A stretch of 64,000 nt of DNA from Sorghum bicolor. Taxonomy: Eukaryota > Streptophyta > Magnoliopsida > Poales > Poaceae. The notes under the pieces are model-generated. The model did no database searches. It worked only from the letters and a program-made list of their open reading frames with translations, and had not been told where the DNA came from. Below are positions 47,591 to 59,188 of the stretch, in pieces. The translations under genes were made by a program, and so were the position numbers. The stretch lies in assembly GCF_000003195.3 (NCBI RefSeq), contig NW_018396405.1, positions 370,486 through 434,485 of the forward strand. Direction: 5' to 3'. Position 1 is the first letter of the stretch. Every line of letters starts with the position of its first letter.

Positions 47591-49051
47591 TTAGGGATAG
47601 AAGTGACGTAGTTTGTCTATGTGCCAGGAGTTGGGCAAGCGTGTTCCATTTGGGTACGCTAGTCTATAAGATGTATGGCGTGTAACTTCAGTGACCACAA
47701 AAGGTCCTTCCCAGGGTGTAGATAACTTGTACATTCCCTCCTGGCTTGTTTTCCATTTGAGTACCACATCACCGACCATGAAGGAGCAGTCTTTGACGTT
47801 CCTATTGTGGTATCGTCGAATGGCCTCGAGATACTTTGCTGTTCGAAGGCAAGAAGTTAGGCGTCTCTCTTCCGTGCAGTTGATTTCGAGTTCTCTGGCG
47901 AGGTCTGCTGAAGACTGGTCGAAATGTTCGACTCCTGGAGATCCAAAGGCTACGTCCTAGGGGAGCACTGTCTCGGCCCCATAAACCATAAAATAGGGAG
48001 ATACGCCTCTGTTCCGCTAGGCTGTGTTCGGAGACCCCAGACCACGGCCGGTAACTCTTTCATCCACCGCCCTGGTGCCCTGTCGTTTTCCATGTACAAC
48101 CTTTTCTTTAGAGCATCAATAATCATTCCATTTGCTCGCTCGACTTGACCGTTGGCTCGCGGATGGGCTACCGACACGTACTTTATGACTATGCCCCTTT
48201 CATCACAGAAGTTCCAGAATGTAGTGCCGGTGAACTGAGTGCCCAGGCCGGTGATTATGCTGTTGGGAACCTCGAATCTATGTATGATTTGATTGAGGAA
48301 TTCCACGGCCTTCTCGGAAGTCGCTTTGACCAGTGGCATGTACTCGATCCACTTCGAGAACTTGTCGATTAGCACAAACATGAATTTGAAGTTGTCGGGA
48401 GCCGGTTTGAACGGCCCGATCATGTCAAGAGCCCAACAGGCGAACGGCCAAGACGACAGAATCGTCTGGATCTCATGAGCGGGTGCGTGGGTCCGTTTGG
48501 CGAAGAACTGACATCCTTCGCAATGCCGGACCAGTTTCTCGGTGTCGGCGACTGCGGTTGGCCAGTAAAAACCTGCTCTGAAGGCCTTTCCGACTAGTGT
48601 TCTAGAGGCGGTGTGGTTGCCACAGGATCCAGCATGTATGTCATCCAATAGCTTGATGCCATCATCTTGAGCTATGCACTTTAGCAAGACTTCTGAGTTT
48701 GCATTCTTGTGCATAAATCTACCATCGACCAGTATATAATTTTTGGAGCGTCGAATGAGATGCTCATTCTCTGTTTTGTCTTGGAGACCCGATCCATCCA
48801 AAAGGTACTTAACAAAAGGAGTGCGCTAGTCATGGCCGCTGGCTGTCGGAGTGGCGTTTCCTATGAGCAGTGTCTCGTTGGATTGTGTATCGACCAGGTC
48901 CATTCCGACGCTTGGTATGTGAATGTCCGGAACAAAAACACCTTGCGGAACCTCGGCCCAGGATGATCCTATCTTTGATAGCGCATCCGCTGCTTGATTC
49001 TTGTCCCAGACCACGTGGATGTACTCTATGCCGTAAAAATTAGATTCCCAC
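47591..49051 (-). pseudogene. pol: Tat3 pol remnant: tail of second RNase H, integrase
   Basis: In element sense, 49051-48826 gives the end of the second RNase H (VWDKNQAADALSKIGSSWAE). 48801-47950 gives the integrase: HHCC finger (HTASRTLVGKAFRAGFYWP...CEGCQFFAKR), first Asp in WALDMIGPF and Glu in NGQVERANG, but the second catalytic Asp is Gly (ITGLGTQFTG). A one-base shift near 48005 comes before the usual MVYGAE motif. The C-terminal part (GDVVLKWKTSQEG...PWEGPF, ending DKLRHFYP) ends at stop 47593-47591. The frame is cut on the upstream side by the Tat2 LTR. It was not able to integrate. Confidence 0.85.
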
Positions 49052-50115
49052 TGTCGGTGTTTTCCCCCCGGGGGGTCACACCAACGAGTGAATTTGTATG
49101 CGTGCTCCACTTTCCAGATGGTGATGTAAGAAAAGACACAAAGATTTATCCTGGTTCGGGCAAGAGAAGGCCCTACGTCCAGCGGGGGGAGGAGAGTTTG
49201 TATTATCTTGCACCTAAGTGCTTGTACAGTGGTGAATACAGGCGTGTATGAACTGGGATGGAGATGGAGTATGGAAACTCTACAAAGCGTGAGTGTTGTG
49301 TTGTATCGCGTCTTGTGTATCCGCTCCCGGGCCTCTCCTTTTATAGTTCCAAAGAGAGGCCTAGGGTACATGTATAGGCATCAGAGTAGGGGTCGATAGA
49401 GGTATGGCGTGCTGACCTACTCGAGACCTCCGTACCGGCAGTGGTCTCGAGCTATCTTGTCTTGGTAGCTTGATGATGATTATGCGTGCCCCTGTATCTC
49501 GCTCTGTGCGCCGTCCTGGGCTGGTTTACCTGTCGCACGCTTGTACGTCGCGGCAGCGGCTGCATCGGAGTGGTTGAAGTGCTGTCACTAATCACCCGAC
49601 CCTTTCCCAGGAAGGAAACGTGCCTACTCGAGGGTCGGATGCCGTGTAACGGCTCGCTAACCAGAGCGCTGACCTTGGGCGTCTCGAGGGGGGTCTTGAT
49701 TAGACGTTTCGACCCACTTTCTGCGTCCCACCACGTTCTAGCTCGTATGGTGGGAAAGGCTGCAAAAAGAATGACGGGACGGGTGCCTGTTCCCTATCAC
49801 GCTTCCCGTGACTGGCGGGTTAGGTGGGAACACGATAGGCGCATTAAATGCACTGGTTCCCATGCCCGCGTCAGGCGGCGGGCGGCGTCCTTGCGCTCGA
49901 GGCCTTCCGATTTGCTCGAGCCTGTTTCCGTATTCGACGGTAGCCGGCGCTCGTTCCCTAGTCGATTCGTAGGATGCTCTTTCCGTGTTCGAGGCTATGG
50001 CCGTCGGGGACCGTGTGTATAACTGGGTAGGGCGTCGAGTTGGAGGCCTCGACTTGCGTACGGATATTCTCGTTATGCACATCAGTTAGGGTACCCCTTA
50101 CTGATATCCTCGACA
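49052..50115 (-). repeat. Tat2 3' LTR (1,064 bp)
   Basis: On the + strand from TGTCGGTGTTTTCC to GATATCCTCGACA; the reverse matches the Tat1 LTRs along their length. TATA box at 49339-49345. Bordered by the polypurine tract at 50116-50128. Confidence 0.9.
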
Positions 50116-50129
50116 GTAGCCCCCGAGTC

Positions 50130-50905
50130 TCCATTTGAGCGCTGGCGCTCGAGTGGAGGCTATATTTTGTGGTCGAATTTCTATGGGGGCGCGCGAGCGA
50201 CCCCGCGGGGGTAGCCCCTGAGCCCTTGGATGAGTTTTTTGACTCTTTCGAGGGTTATATTCCATAATTTGTGGAAACGCTCTTGATATCCATTGTGGAA
50301 GGCTCTGATTCATTCGTTTTACGCAGGGGTCTCGACGTACTCTCGGTGGAGCGAGCGTCGTCTACCCTAGATTGAGCTCCTAGCGGGTAATCCAAGTGAG
50401 AACCTGTGCCCCTTTCGATGGGGTCAGCTATAGCCTAGGGGTGTTCTCATAAAGCGGGGTCGATATGGTCGGGGATGCTGGCCTTGTTCGATAGAGTCCA
50501 GTGGCTCGATGCCTCCCTTCGGGGGGATTCCTCTCGACCGTCTCGACCTTGCCTTGGACATCCCCAGCGAATTCTCGAGGCGGGCCTCGACTTTCGACCA
50601 CTCGCTGGGCATCCCTGACTCTGGTACTCGAGATCGGCTGTCGAACCCATTCGGTGGGCCAGCCTGCGACCTCTCGAGATTTTTTCCGTGACGAATGCGT
50701 ACCTTAGCTTGCAAGGGAAGGAAAAGGCCGTGGCGGTTCGCCTTTTTACATGTTGGGCTCGTCTTTTTAGGCAGGGGCCGTTGTTGCACTGTACCGACAC
50801 GGAATTCGTAGCGTCCCATCTGTGAGAGAGGTGAGGACCGTTAGACGGCGCATTTATGGGAGGAGTTACCGTGCTTATCAGATCTGTCCGTTGGCGGCCG
50901 CCGTC
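50130..50905. other. Pre-PPT spacer / distal promoter region of the Tat2 antisense gene
   Basis: Matches 24846-25613 of Tat1 in reverse. No gene visible. Confidence 0.6.
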
Positions 50906-50912
50906 TATAAAT
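50906..50912 (+). promoter_or_regulatory. TATA box of the Tat2 antisense gene
   Basis: TATAAAT in CCGTCTATAAATGCCCCG, 130 bp before ATG 51036. Equivalent to the reverse-strand TATAAATA at 24838-24845 of Tat1. Confidence 0.7.
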
Positions 50913-51035
50913 GCCCCGTGATTTCGTTGCCGTCACTCCTTCTGCCTTCTGCCTCCATTCTCGCTCCAGCTCCCTTGCCATCTCACACGCGCGCACCCTC
51001 GAGCGGTAGTAGAGTCGCCTTTCTTCCACCTGAAA

Positions 51036-54000
51036 ATGCCTGTGAGACTCATCGCCGCCGATGACTGGCGCCCGTCATCGATGACGGAGCGCCGGCTGCT
51101 GGAGCTCGAGAGAGAAGGACTCCTGCGCCCCCGCTCCTCGCCGTCGCGGCCGAAGTGGATCGCGTCGGCGGCGGACCACCGGGAGCCGACGCCGCCCAGG
51201 GGATACGTGGTCTCCTTCGCAATATTCCACCACCACGGCCTAGGTTCCCCTCCCAGTCGCTTCATGCGGGTGCTCTGCCACCACTATGGGGCGGAGCTCC
51301 AGCATTTTTCCCCAAACGCCATCACCGCTGCGGCGGTTTTCGCCGCGGTTTATGAGGGCTACCTGGGGATGATGCCTCACTGGGACTTGTGGCTCCACTT
51401 GTACCGGGGCGAGCTCTTCAACGTCCCCGGTGGAAGCGCAGGGGTGAGGAAGCCAGTTCGGTGTCTCAACCTGGTGCTCAAGACCGGCAAGTCGGAGAGG
51501 CCGCGCGAGTACATCCCGGTGGGGTTGACGTCGAACCATGCCGAGTGGGACTCCCAATGGTTCTACTTGCGGAACGACGACGACCTCCTCCAGGCCTACA
51601 CCGGGCGTCGGATCTTGGAGCGTCCAGAGCACTGGAAGTACGACGTCGTCCAGGCTCACCAGTCGCGGCTCAACCCCCTCCTCGGGGCCTTGAACAAGCT
51701 ACGCGAGGAATGCCTGACAACCGCTCTCGTCCTCTCGGCCGTCCATCATCGGAGGGTTCTCCCGTTGAAGTCTCGACCACTCAGGATGGACGAGATGGGT
51801 CCCGGCGTTTCGTCCCGGGATCTCAAGGCATGCCAGATGTCTAACGAGGCTCCGGCGGATGATGAGGTTGCGGCCCGAGTTAGGGCGGCCGTTGCCGGTG
51901 ACTTCCAGCCAGAGCACGTTGACGGTTTCCCTATGAGGCATGACAAGGGATCAATCGATCTGGTAAGTTCTTTTCTTGCATATGGCTTCGATTCTGGATT
52001 TTCTTCGATCCTCCTTTAAGCTTGTCTTTGCTCGCGTAGGGACCGATCGACGTTCGATCCTCGAGGCCTCCAGTAAAGGAGGATGAGGTCGATCACGACA
52101 AGCGGCGCCAGTCTGCGGAAACGCAGAAGTCCGCAAAGGACTCAGAAAAGAAAAAGGAAAAGAAGAAGAATCTCGATCGCCAAGCGTTAGAGGCGCGTTG
52201 AGCAAAGTCTAGGAAAAGGGGGGAGCCTGAGGAAGAATCCCCCAATGAGGATGATGGCGGTGATGGTGACGACGACAGTGACGATTCAGAGGGAATGACG
52301 TCTCGTCTCGACCGGATCCTCGAGGGCCCGCCTCCGACCGGCGTCGATGTCCCGCGGACGGAAGTCCCAAAGGGGATGCCAAGCGGGTCTCGTGAAAGTC
52401 AGCGGAGGGAGCCATCCCCGCACCGCTCCCGCGCCGACACTCCTTCAGAGCCAGCGCCAGGTCGGAATGTCTCCCGCCCCCAACCTCCTCCCGCGTCTAA
52501 TGCGGGCCATCGGGTCAAGTCCCTGACGGCGGGGCCACTGACTCGTGGCCGCGCTGCGGCTTCCAGCAAGGGGGGAACGGATCGCAGGAGCGCCAGCCCA
52601 GGCGCTGGCCAGGCGGGAGATGCCGAGCCGAGGCCGGCGCCTGCTCGAGAGGTGCCTAGAGCCTTGACGCGGGGCGGCTCGAGGCCCGCCGGTCGAGGTA
52701 CCGGCAGGCGGGTCGTTCTCCCTGTGGGGTAAGATTTCAATGTCGCTATTCTTGCTTTTCGATGCTTTTGCATTTTCTTGGGCCGCGGTCTTCATTTATG
52801 CTCGTTCTTCTTCCCTCAGGTTGAAGCGGACACTCGAACAAGCCCAGCCCTCGATGGCCAAGAGGCTTAAGGTGGGAGCAACCTCCAAGGACTCAGGTTG
52901 GTGGTTCATCCCTGATATCATGCTACCTTTGGTCGTCCATCATGACTCTCTTTTTGTTTTTGCGTGCTTACAGGCTCCTCCAACCCCCGGCCGCCGACTG
53001 GTGTCGAGGGTGCTCTGCCCCGTCCATTGGTGGGGGAGTCTGCTCCACCGTCGCCGAAACGGATCGAGGCGCCTCGTCCTCACGAACAGGAGGGAGCCCC
53101 CGAGCGTCCCCACTCTGGGGTCGAGGAGGATCCTATCACAATAAGTGACGGGTCTGGCGGCGACGGTCCTTCCAAGGACGCCCGCCCCATGGACGAGGAG
53201 GTCGAGGCCTCTCCCACCACAAAGCAAACGCCTTGGCCCATCGGGCTCCATTCTGTCGAGGAGCGGAGGAAGAAAGAGGAGGAGGAGCGTGTGCGGGAAA
53301 CGCGGCAACGGCCGCCGGAGGGGCAGCAGCAGCCGCAGCAGGAGGAAAAAGAGGAAGGGCGGCAGCGAGAAGGTCCCCAACTCGAGGAGCTGCTGGAGCA
53401 GGACCGGCAGCAGGAACTGCGAGAGCTCTAGGAGCAGCAGAGGAGTCAGTAGTTGGAGGGACTGCTCGAGCCACCACCTCACAGTCCGCCCCAGCCAGTG
53501 CCGCCAACGCCGCAAGAGCATGAAGCCGGGGAGGAGGGTCTGCCAGTTTATAGTCCGCCGACCCCGGCATGGCTCCGTTCGGGAGCGCCTACCTTGATCC
53601 CAGCTAAGTCGGGGCGAGCGGACGGCGTGGTGGCACTCGCTTGTATTATGCGCACCCCGGTCGACCCTAAGACTGAGATCAGGGGCACAATCTACGGCAT
53701 GGACGGGATTGCTCTGGGTTTCCTTCGAGAGCGTCGGTCGTGGGAGGACCGCATTCCCGCCGAGGAAGACGAAGCCGGGACGTCAGGCGGCAGTGGCGCC
53801 AGCGATACTGGGACCTGGAAGACGGTTGGTGACGACGGGCGGTTCCCCTCCCTCGTCGACCTGTTCTTGTGCCACGGGGGGTCACTCGAGACCGTCGAAG
53901 AACTCATCCGGGGCGTCAAGGCGCGTGCTGACCAGGAGATGGAGAACTGGTGCCCTGACCGGATCCAAATTCGGGCCTCCACCGATCCATCCGAGCCCAA

Positions 54001-55417
54001 CATCTTTTTGGATGATTGGAAGGAGGCTGAAAAGTGGGAACATCTCGAGGAGCTCCGCCTCTAGATGAAGCACGTGGTGGGGCTCCTGTCCGACGTCGTC
54101 CACAACAGGCTTGGATCGGCCTACTTTCTAAGTGTCTTTGGAACCTTGGTTGCTATAGGGCGTTTTGGTTCTGTATTCTTACTATCTAACTGCTGGCTCG
54201 CAGGACCTGAAAGAGACCTCCCGTATCAAGTCAAGCTTCATCCATGCCACGAGAGGCGGCTGGGAGCAACTCCCCATTCTCAAGGACCAACTCCTGGAGT
54301 CGCAGGAGAAGCTCCTCAAGGCCTACAAGGAGCTCTTGGCGCTTGAGGAGGAGAAGAAGGAGACGGAGGCTGCTCTGGCCGAGGCTCGAGAAGCCTCGAG
54401 GAAGGCGGTGGAAGAGGCCGCGCTGCTGAGGGAACGGACCATGATGGTCGAGGAGGCTGCGTCCAAGGCCTAGGAGGAGGCCTTGTCTTACAAGAATGCG
54501 GCTGCTGACCTGGACAAGGAGAAGGGCCTCCTCAAGACTGAACTTGCCTCCACCCGAGAAACCTTCCAAAGGATGAAGGTGGAGTGCGTAAATGGCGAGA
54601 TTGCCCGGAGCGCAGCGGAGGAGGCCAAAAATAAGGCTCTTGAGGATCTTGAGGCGGAGCGGACTCGATCTCGTAGCCTCTCTGACGACATCGATCGTCT
54701 GAAGAGAGCGCTATTGGAAAAAGATGGAGCCATCGCGCAGGCCGGCAAGGTGATCGAGGATCTGCGCGTCAGCAACACCGAGCTGGTGCGTTCCAACAAG
54801 GAGATCGAGAGGGCCAACACCAACTTGGTGGGCGAGAATACGGCTCTGGAGGAGAGGATTCGTGGTATGTTTCTACTATCGAGTTTCTTTCTGAGGTGTG
54901 CTTTGTGCTATCTAATTTCTCCATGTTGGTCCTTGCAGGGCTTAAAGATGAGCTGCTAGCTGCCCAAGTCGAGGCCCGCTCCACCAAAGCTCAGCTCGAG
55001 GGGGAGGTCCCTTTGAATGGTCGACTACGGACTGCGATAAGCGACCTCTCGGCCTCCTAGGAGCTCGAGCCTGTTGACGAGTCGAGGGAGGAGGCTCGAG
55101 GCGACGCACTAGTCGATCAGCTGTGCTACCTAGGCGCAACGCTGAGGGATCGAGTGCGGGACGCCCTTCATATCAGAGTGAAGCGGGCGATGGCGGTAGT
55201 CTACTTAGGCTTTTCTTACGACATGGAGGTGGTGTCCCACGGCTTCGTCACCGACATCTCCAAGACTGATGCAGAGAACGAGGAGAGGCTCCACGCCTTG
55301 ATCGACAACGCGGAGGTCCCTGGGGAAAGGTTGGCCAAGTTGTTCGAGCTGGAAGTGCTTCCTCCTGAGACTAGCTCGGGCGCGGACGATGGTGGTGAGA
55401 GCCGAGATGTAGATTAA
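51036..55417 (+). pseudogene. Antisense six-exon gene of Tat2 (1,329-codon model, broken by stops)
   Basis: ATG 51036 (MPVRLIAADDWRPSS). Exons: 51036-51962, 52040-52728, 52820-52896, 52974-54127, 54204-54864, 54939-55417. Their lengths add to 3,987 bp, exactly 1,329 codons, and phase is kept at every junction, which strongly supports the model. All introns are 74-91 bp; four have GT...AG ends, but the fourth donor has become CT (54128-54129; GT in Tat1). Exon 1 carries the 'putative gypsy type transposon' region (GYVVSFAIFHHHGLGSPPSR, FSPNAITAAAVF, GYLGMMPHWDLWLHLYRGEL). Exon 2 has a Lys-rich run and an acidic stretch (EEESPNEDDGGDGDDD). Exon 4 is Glu/Gln-rich. Exon 5 is a long coiled coil. 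Exon 6 has GFSYDMEVVSHGFVTDISK. No frameshift, but six stops: 52199, 53429, 53450, 54062, 54471, 55058. The function is unknown. Confidence 0.82.
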
Positions 55418-55963
55418 GGCCTGCGAGCCTACTTTGGGTGCTAGGGCCCCTTGTACAGTACTTATCATTTTGTGTTAAGGAATGCTATGCTTTTTAAGTG
55501 GTTTATAAGATTTCTGAATGTTTGCCCGTCTATCCGCTCGAGGTTCCTTTGTTTCCCTTTGTGCCTTTGTTTGTATTCCCCGTTTGGTCTATTGTTTAAG
55601 GCGATCTCGATTGCCTCAAGGGTGAGGAAGCGAGTAGAGTTTCCATAGCCCGGGGGCGTAGGAGTTCTCAGGCTCGTTGTCCCTCGGCCCTTAAGGAGCT
55701 CGAGGTGCCTCTACTACTCGACCGTGCGAGGTTTACTAAGTAGGGACGAAAAAACGCTTGGTTTTTCGGTGCTTGGGGGGGATCCCCCTGCTAGCCCCCG
55801 AGGGTGTATCGACTATGATGGGTCATACTTGGTACTCCCTTCTAACGTCGAGATTGCGACCCGTGAAAAAGTAAATTACTCGAGGGAAAGATCTTATTCA
55901 TTCATGCATTCATTCATAAGGCCTTGGTACAGAATGTACATGGGAACATAAAGCTTTGAAATT
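55418..55963. other. Spacer between convergent antisense gene and pol of Tat2
   Basis: No gene. It matches 19906-20455 of Tat1 in reverse, including a GC-rich inverted repeat (GGGGGGATCCCCC, near 55777). Confidence 0.7.
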
Positions 55964-58900
55964 CTAGGGGTAGAATCGACGTAGCTGTTCGATGTTCCAC
56001 GCGTTGGTGAAGACCGCCCCCTTTTCGTCCGCGAGCTTTTACGTGTCTGGCTTCAGGACCTCGGCCACCATGTATAGGCCCTCCCAGGGTGGGGTCAGCT
56101 TGTGACGCCCTTGGTTGCTTTGCCGCCGTCGTAGGACAAGATCACCCACATTCAGATCTCTTTTGCGCACGTGCTTATTGTGGTAGCGTCGAAGCTTCTG
56201 CTGGTATCTAGCGGAGTTGAGGAGGGCCATGTCTCGAGCTTCCTCGAGTTGATCGACCGCAGTCTCTCGAGTCTCCTTGTTTGACTGCTCGTTGTACGCT
56301 TTGAGTCGAGGGGACCCATACTCGAGGTCCGTTGGGAGCACGGCCTCGAAGCCGTAGACCATGAAGAATGGGGTGTATTTTGTGGCCCTACTCGGTGTCG
56401 TCCTCAACTCCATAGGACCGAAGAGAGCTCCTCGACCCATTTCTTGCCGAATTTCTTCAAGCGGTTGTAGATTCTCGGCATGAGCCCCTGCAAAATCATG
56501 CCGTTGGCACGCTCGACCTGGCCGTTAGTTCGAGGGTGAGCTACTGCCGACCAGTTCACACGGATGTGATGCCGATCGCAGAAGTCCAAGAACTTTTTGC
56601 CGGTGAACTGAGTGCCGTTGTCGGTGATGATGACGTTGGGAATCCCAAACCGGTGGATGATGTCAGTGAAGAAAAGGACGGCCTGCTCGGAGTGGATGTT
56701 AGTGATGGGTCGAGCCTCGATCCATTTGGAGAATTTGTCGATGGCCACCAACAAATGGGTGTATCCCCCTGCTGCCTTCTGTAGGGGCCCTACTAGGTCG
56801 ACTCCCCATACCACGAACGGCCATGTGATGGGGATCATCTGGAGAGCGTGGGCGGGGAGGCGCGTCTGCTTAGCGTAGCATTGACACCCATGGCACGAGC
56901 GTATGAGTTCGATGGCGTCAGCTACGGCCGTTGGCTAGTAAAAGCCTTGTCGGAAAGCGTTCCCTACAAGGGTCCACGGAGCAGCGTGGTGGCCACAAGC
57001 CTCCGAGTGTAGATCCTCAAGGAGTTTTTGGCCTTCCTCTATGGTGATGTAGCGCTGCAAGATTCCTGTCGGGCTTCGTCGGTATAGCTCATTGCTTTCG
57101 CCGTAGATTACATATGACTTGGCCCGTCGAGCGATACGGCGGGCCTCGGATCGGTCTTCTGGTAGCTCGCAACGAATCAGGCAGTCGAGGAACGGCGTGC
57201 GCCAGTCGAACGGTCGACCGGGTCGCCGCTCTGCCTCCATTACCTCTGCTGCCGCTAGCAGTGTCTCGATGGTGTCAGATTGTTGTGGGGCGGTGTTTTC
57301 GACATCAGCCCCCGATCCCAAGTCGACGGATGGCTTGTGGAGATCTCTCGAGAATGCGTCGGGCGGGACCGTGCCTCGAGTTGACGCGATCTTGGCGAGT
57401 TCGTCGGCTGCCTCGTTGTATCGTCGGGCGATGTGGACGAGCTCGAGGCCGTGGAATTTATCCTCGAGCCGACGTACCTCCTTGCAGTATGCCTCCATTT
57501 TTGGGTCGTGGCAATTGGAGGATTTCATCACTTGGTCGATGATGAGTTGGGAATCACCTCGAACGTCGAGGCGTCGAACTCCCAGCTCGACGGTGATCTT
57601 CAGCCCATTGACGAGGGCCTCGTATTCCGCAACATTGTTAGATGCCGCAAAGTGTATCCTGATGATATACCTCATATGAACGCCCAGGGGCGAGATGAAT
57701 AGCAGACCTGCCCTAGTTCTCGTTTTCATGAGAGACCCGTCGAAATACATCGTCCATAGCTCTGCTTGAACCTGAGCCGGGGGGAGTTGGGAGTCCGTTC
57801 ATTCTACGACGAAATGCACCAGAGCTTGAGACTTGATAGCTTTGCGGGGCTCATAAGTGAGGGTCTCACTCATGAGCTCGACTGACCACTTACCGATTCT
57901 TCCCGTGGCCTCCCAACTTTGGATGATCTCACCCAAGGGGAAGGACGAGACCACCGTCATAGGGTGGCCGAGGAAGTAATGTTGCAGCTTGCGTCGGGCG
58001 AGGATTACGGCGTAGATTAGCTTCTGGATTTGTGGGTACCGTGCCTTGGTCTCCGAGAGCACCTCGCTGACGAAATAGACCGGCCTCTGGACTGGCAGCG
58101 CATGCCCCTCCTCCTGCCTCTCGACTACCACCGCCGCACTGACGACCTGGGTCATCGAGGCAACGTACAGAAGCAGAGGTTCTGTGGGTTGGGGTGGGAC
58201 GAGGACCGGGGCAGAGTCAGTGTTTTCTTCAAGTTATCGAGGGCTTCCTCGGCTTCAGGGGTCCAAGAGAAATGCTCGACTTTTTTCAAGAGCCGATACA
58301 ACGGCAATGCTTTTTCTCCTAACCTCGAGATAAAACGACTCAGCGCCGCCGAACATCCCGTGACCTTTTGCACTCCCTTGACGTCTTGGATCAACCCATC
58401 CTCGTGATGGTCGAGACTTTCTCGGGATTGGCCTCTATGCCGCGTTGGGAGACTATGTACCCTAGGAGCATGCCTCGAGGTACACAAAAGACACACTTAT
58501 CTGGGTTGAGCTTGATCTTGTTGGCGCGTAAGCAACTGAAAGCGATCTCGAGGTCCTGAATCAGGTCTCCTCGTTGCTTTGACTTGACGATGATGTCGTC
58601 GACATAGGCCTCGACCGTCGACCCTATGTGTTTGCCAAACACGTGGAGCATGCAGCGCTGGTATGTGGCTCCCGCGTTTCGAAGCCCGAACGGCATGGTT
58701 ACATAACAATACATCCCAAAAGGCGTGATGAAAGATGTTGCGAGCTGGTCGGACTCTTTTATTTTTATTTGATGGTAACCAGAATATGCATCAAGGAAAG
58801 AAAGGGTTTCACATCCCGCAGTAGAATCAACAATTTGATCGATACGTGGTAATGGAAAAGGAACTTTCGGACATGCTTTATTTAAACTTGTATAATCGAC

Positions 58901-59188
58901 ACACATCCTCATTTTCCCATTCTTTTTCTTAACTAGTACAGGGTTTGCTAACCAGTCGGGATGGTGAACCTCCTTGATGAATCTGGCCGTCAAAAGCTTG
59001 TGGATCTCCTCACCAATGATCTTGCGCTTCTCCTCGTCGAAGCAGCGCAACCGTTGCTTCACTGGCTTGGAACCGGCTCAAATTTCCAAGGAGTGCTCGG
59101 CGACTTCCCTCGGTATGCCTGGCATATCCGAGGGACTCCATGCAAACATGTCGGTGTTTGCACGGAGAAAGTCAACGAGCACGGCTTC
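55964..59188 (-). pseudogene. pol: Tat2 pol remnant: RT, RNase H, aRNase H, integrase
   Basis: The RT stretch 59062-58391 is open and has DYTSLNKACPK, FLDAYSGYHQI, MPFGLRNAGATYQ and the catalytic YVDD. TGA at 59080-59078 lies upstream of it (CGA in Tat1). Frameshifts near 58400 and 58203 separate RT from RNase H (58155-57799, VYFVSEVLSETKARYPQIQK). The second RNase H and integrase finger region run 57750-56935 (MYFDGSLMKT, RGDSQLIIDQVM, HHAAPWTLVG) to TAG 56937-56935 (TGG in Tat1). The integrase core 56838-56404 keeps all three catalytic residues (WGVDLVGPL, TDNGTQFTG, NGQVERANG), unlike Tat1. A frameshift near 56408 and TAA 56041-56039 break the C-terminus. The final TAG is 55966-55964. Confidence 0.88.

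Larger units (their letters stand above)
42288..49051 (-). mobile_element. Tat3: Gypsy/Tat-type retrotransposon, 3' part, cut by Tat2
   Basis: The element lies reversed. Its 3' LTR meets the satellite at 42287/42288, with the 5-bp flank CATCG at 42283-42287; the partner copy is outside the window. Going right: LTR, short repeats, an antisense gene on the + strand, a spacer, then the 3' end of pol on the - strand (integrase and the tail of the second RNase H). At 49052 Tat2 begins inside the RNase H region, so the rest of Tat3 must lie beyond 64000. It differs from Tat1/Tat2 in LTR and protein sequence but has the same gene plan. Confidence 0.85.

Noticed and set aside
48826..49371. A 181-codon frame on the - strand
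   Set aside because: Its first half is Tat2 LTR and its second half Tat3 RNase H; it is a chimera created by the insertion, not a gene.
51036..55417. Calling the antisense gene a transposase or a captured host gene
   Set aside because: The family name 'putative gypsy type transposon' is historical; I see no catalytic motif, and three elements share the gene in the same place, so a recent capture is unlikely.
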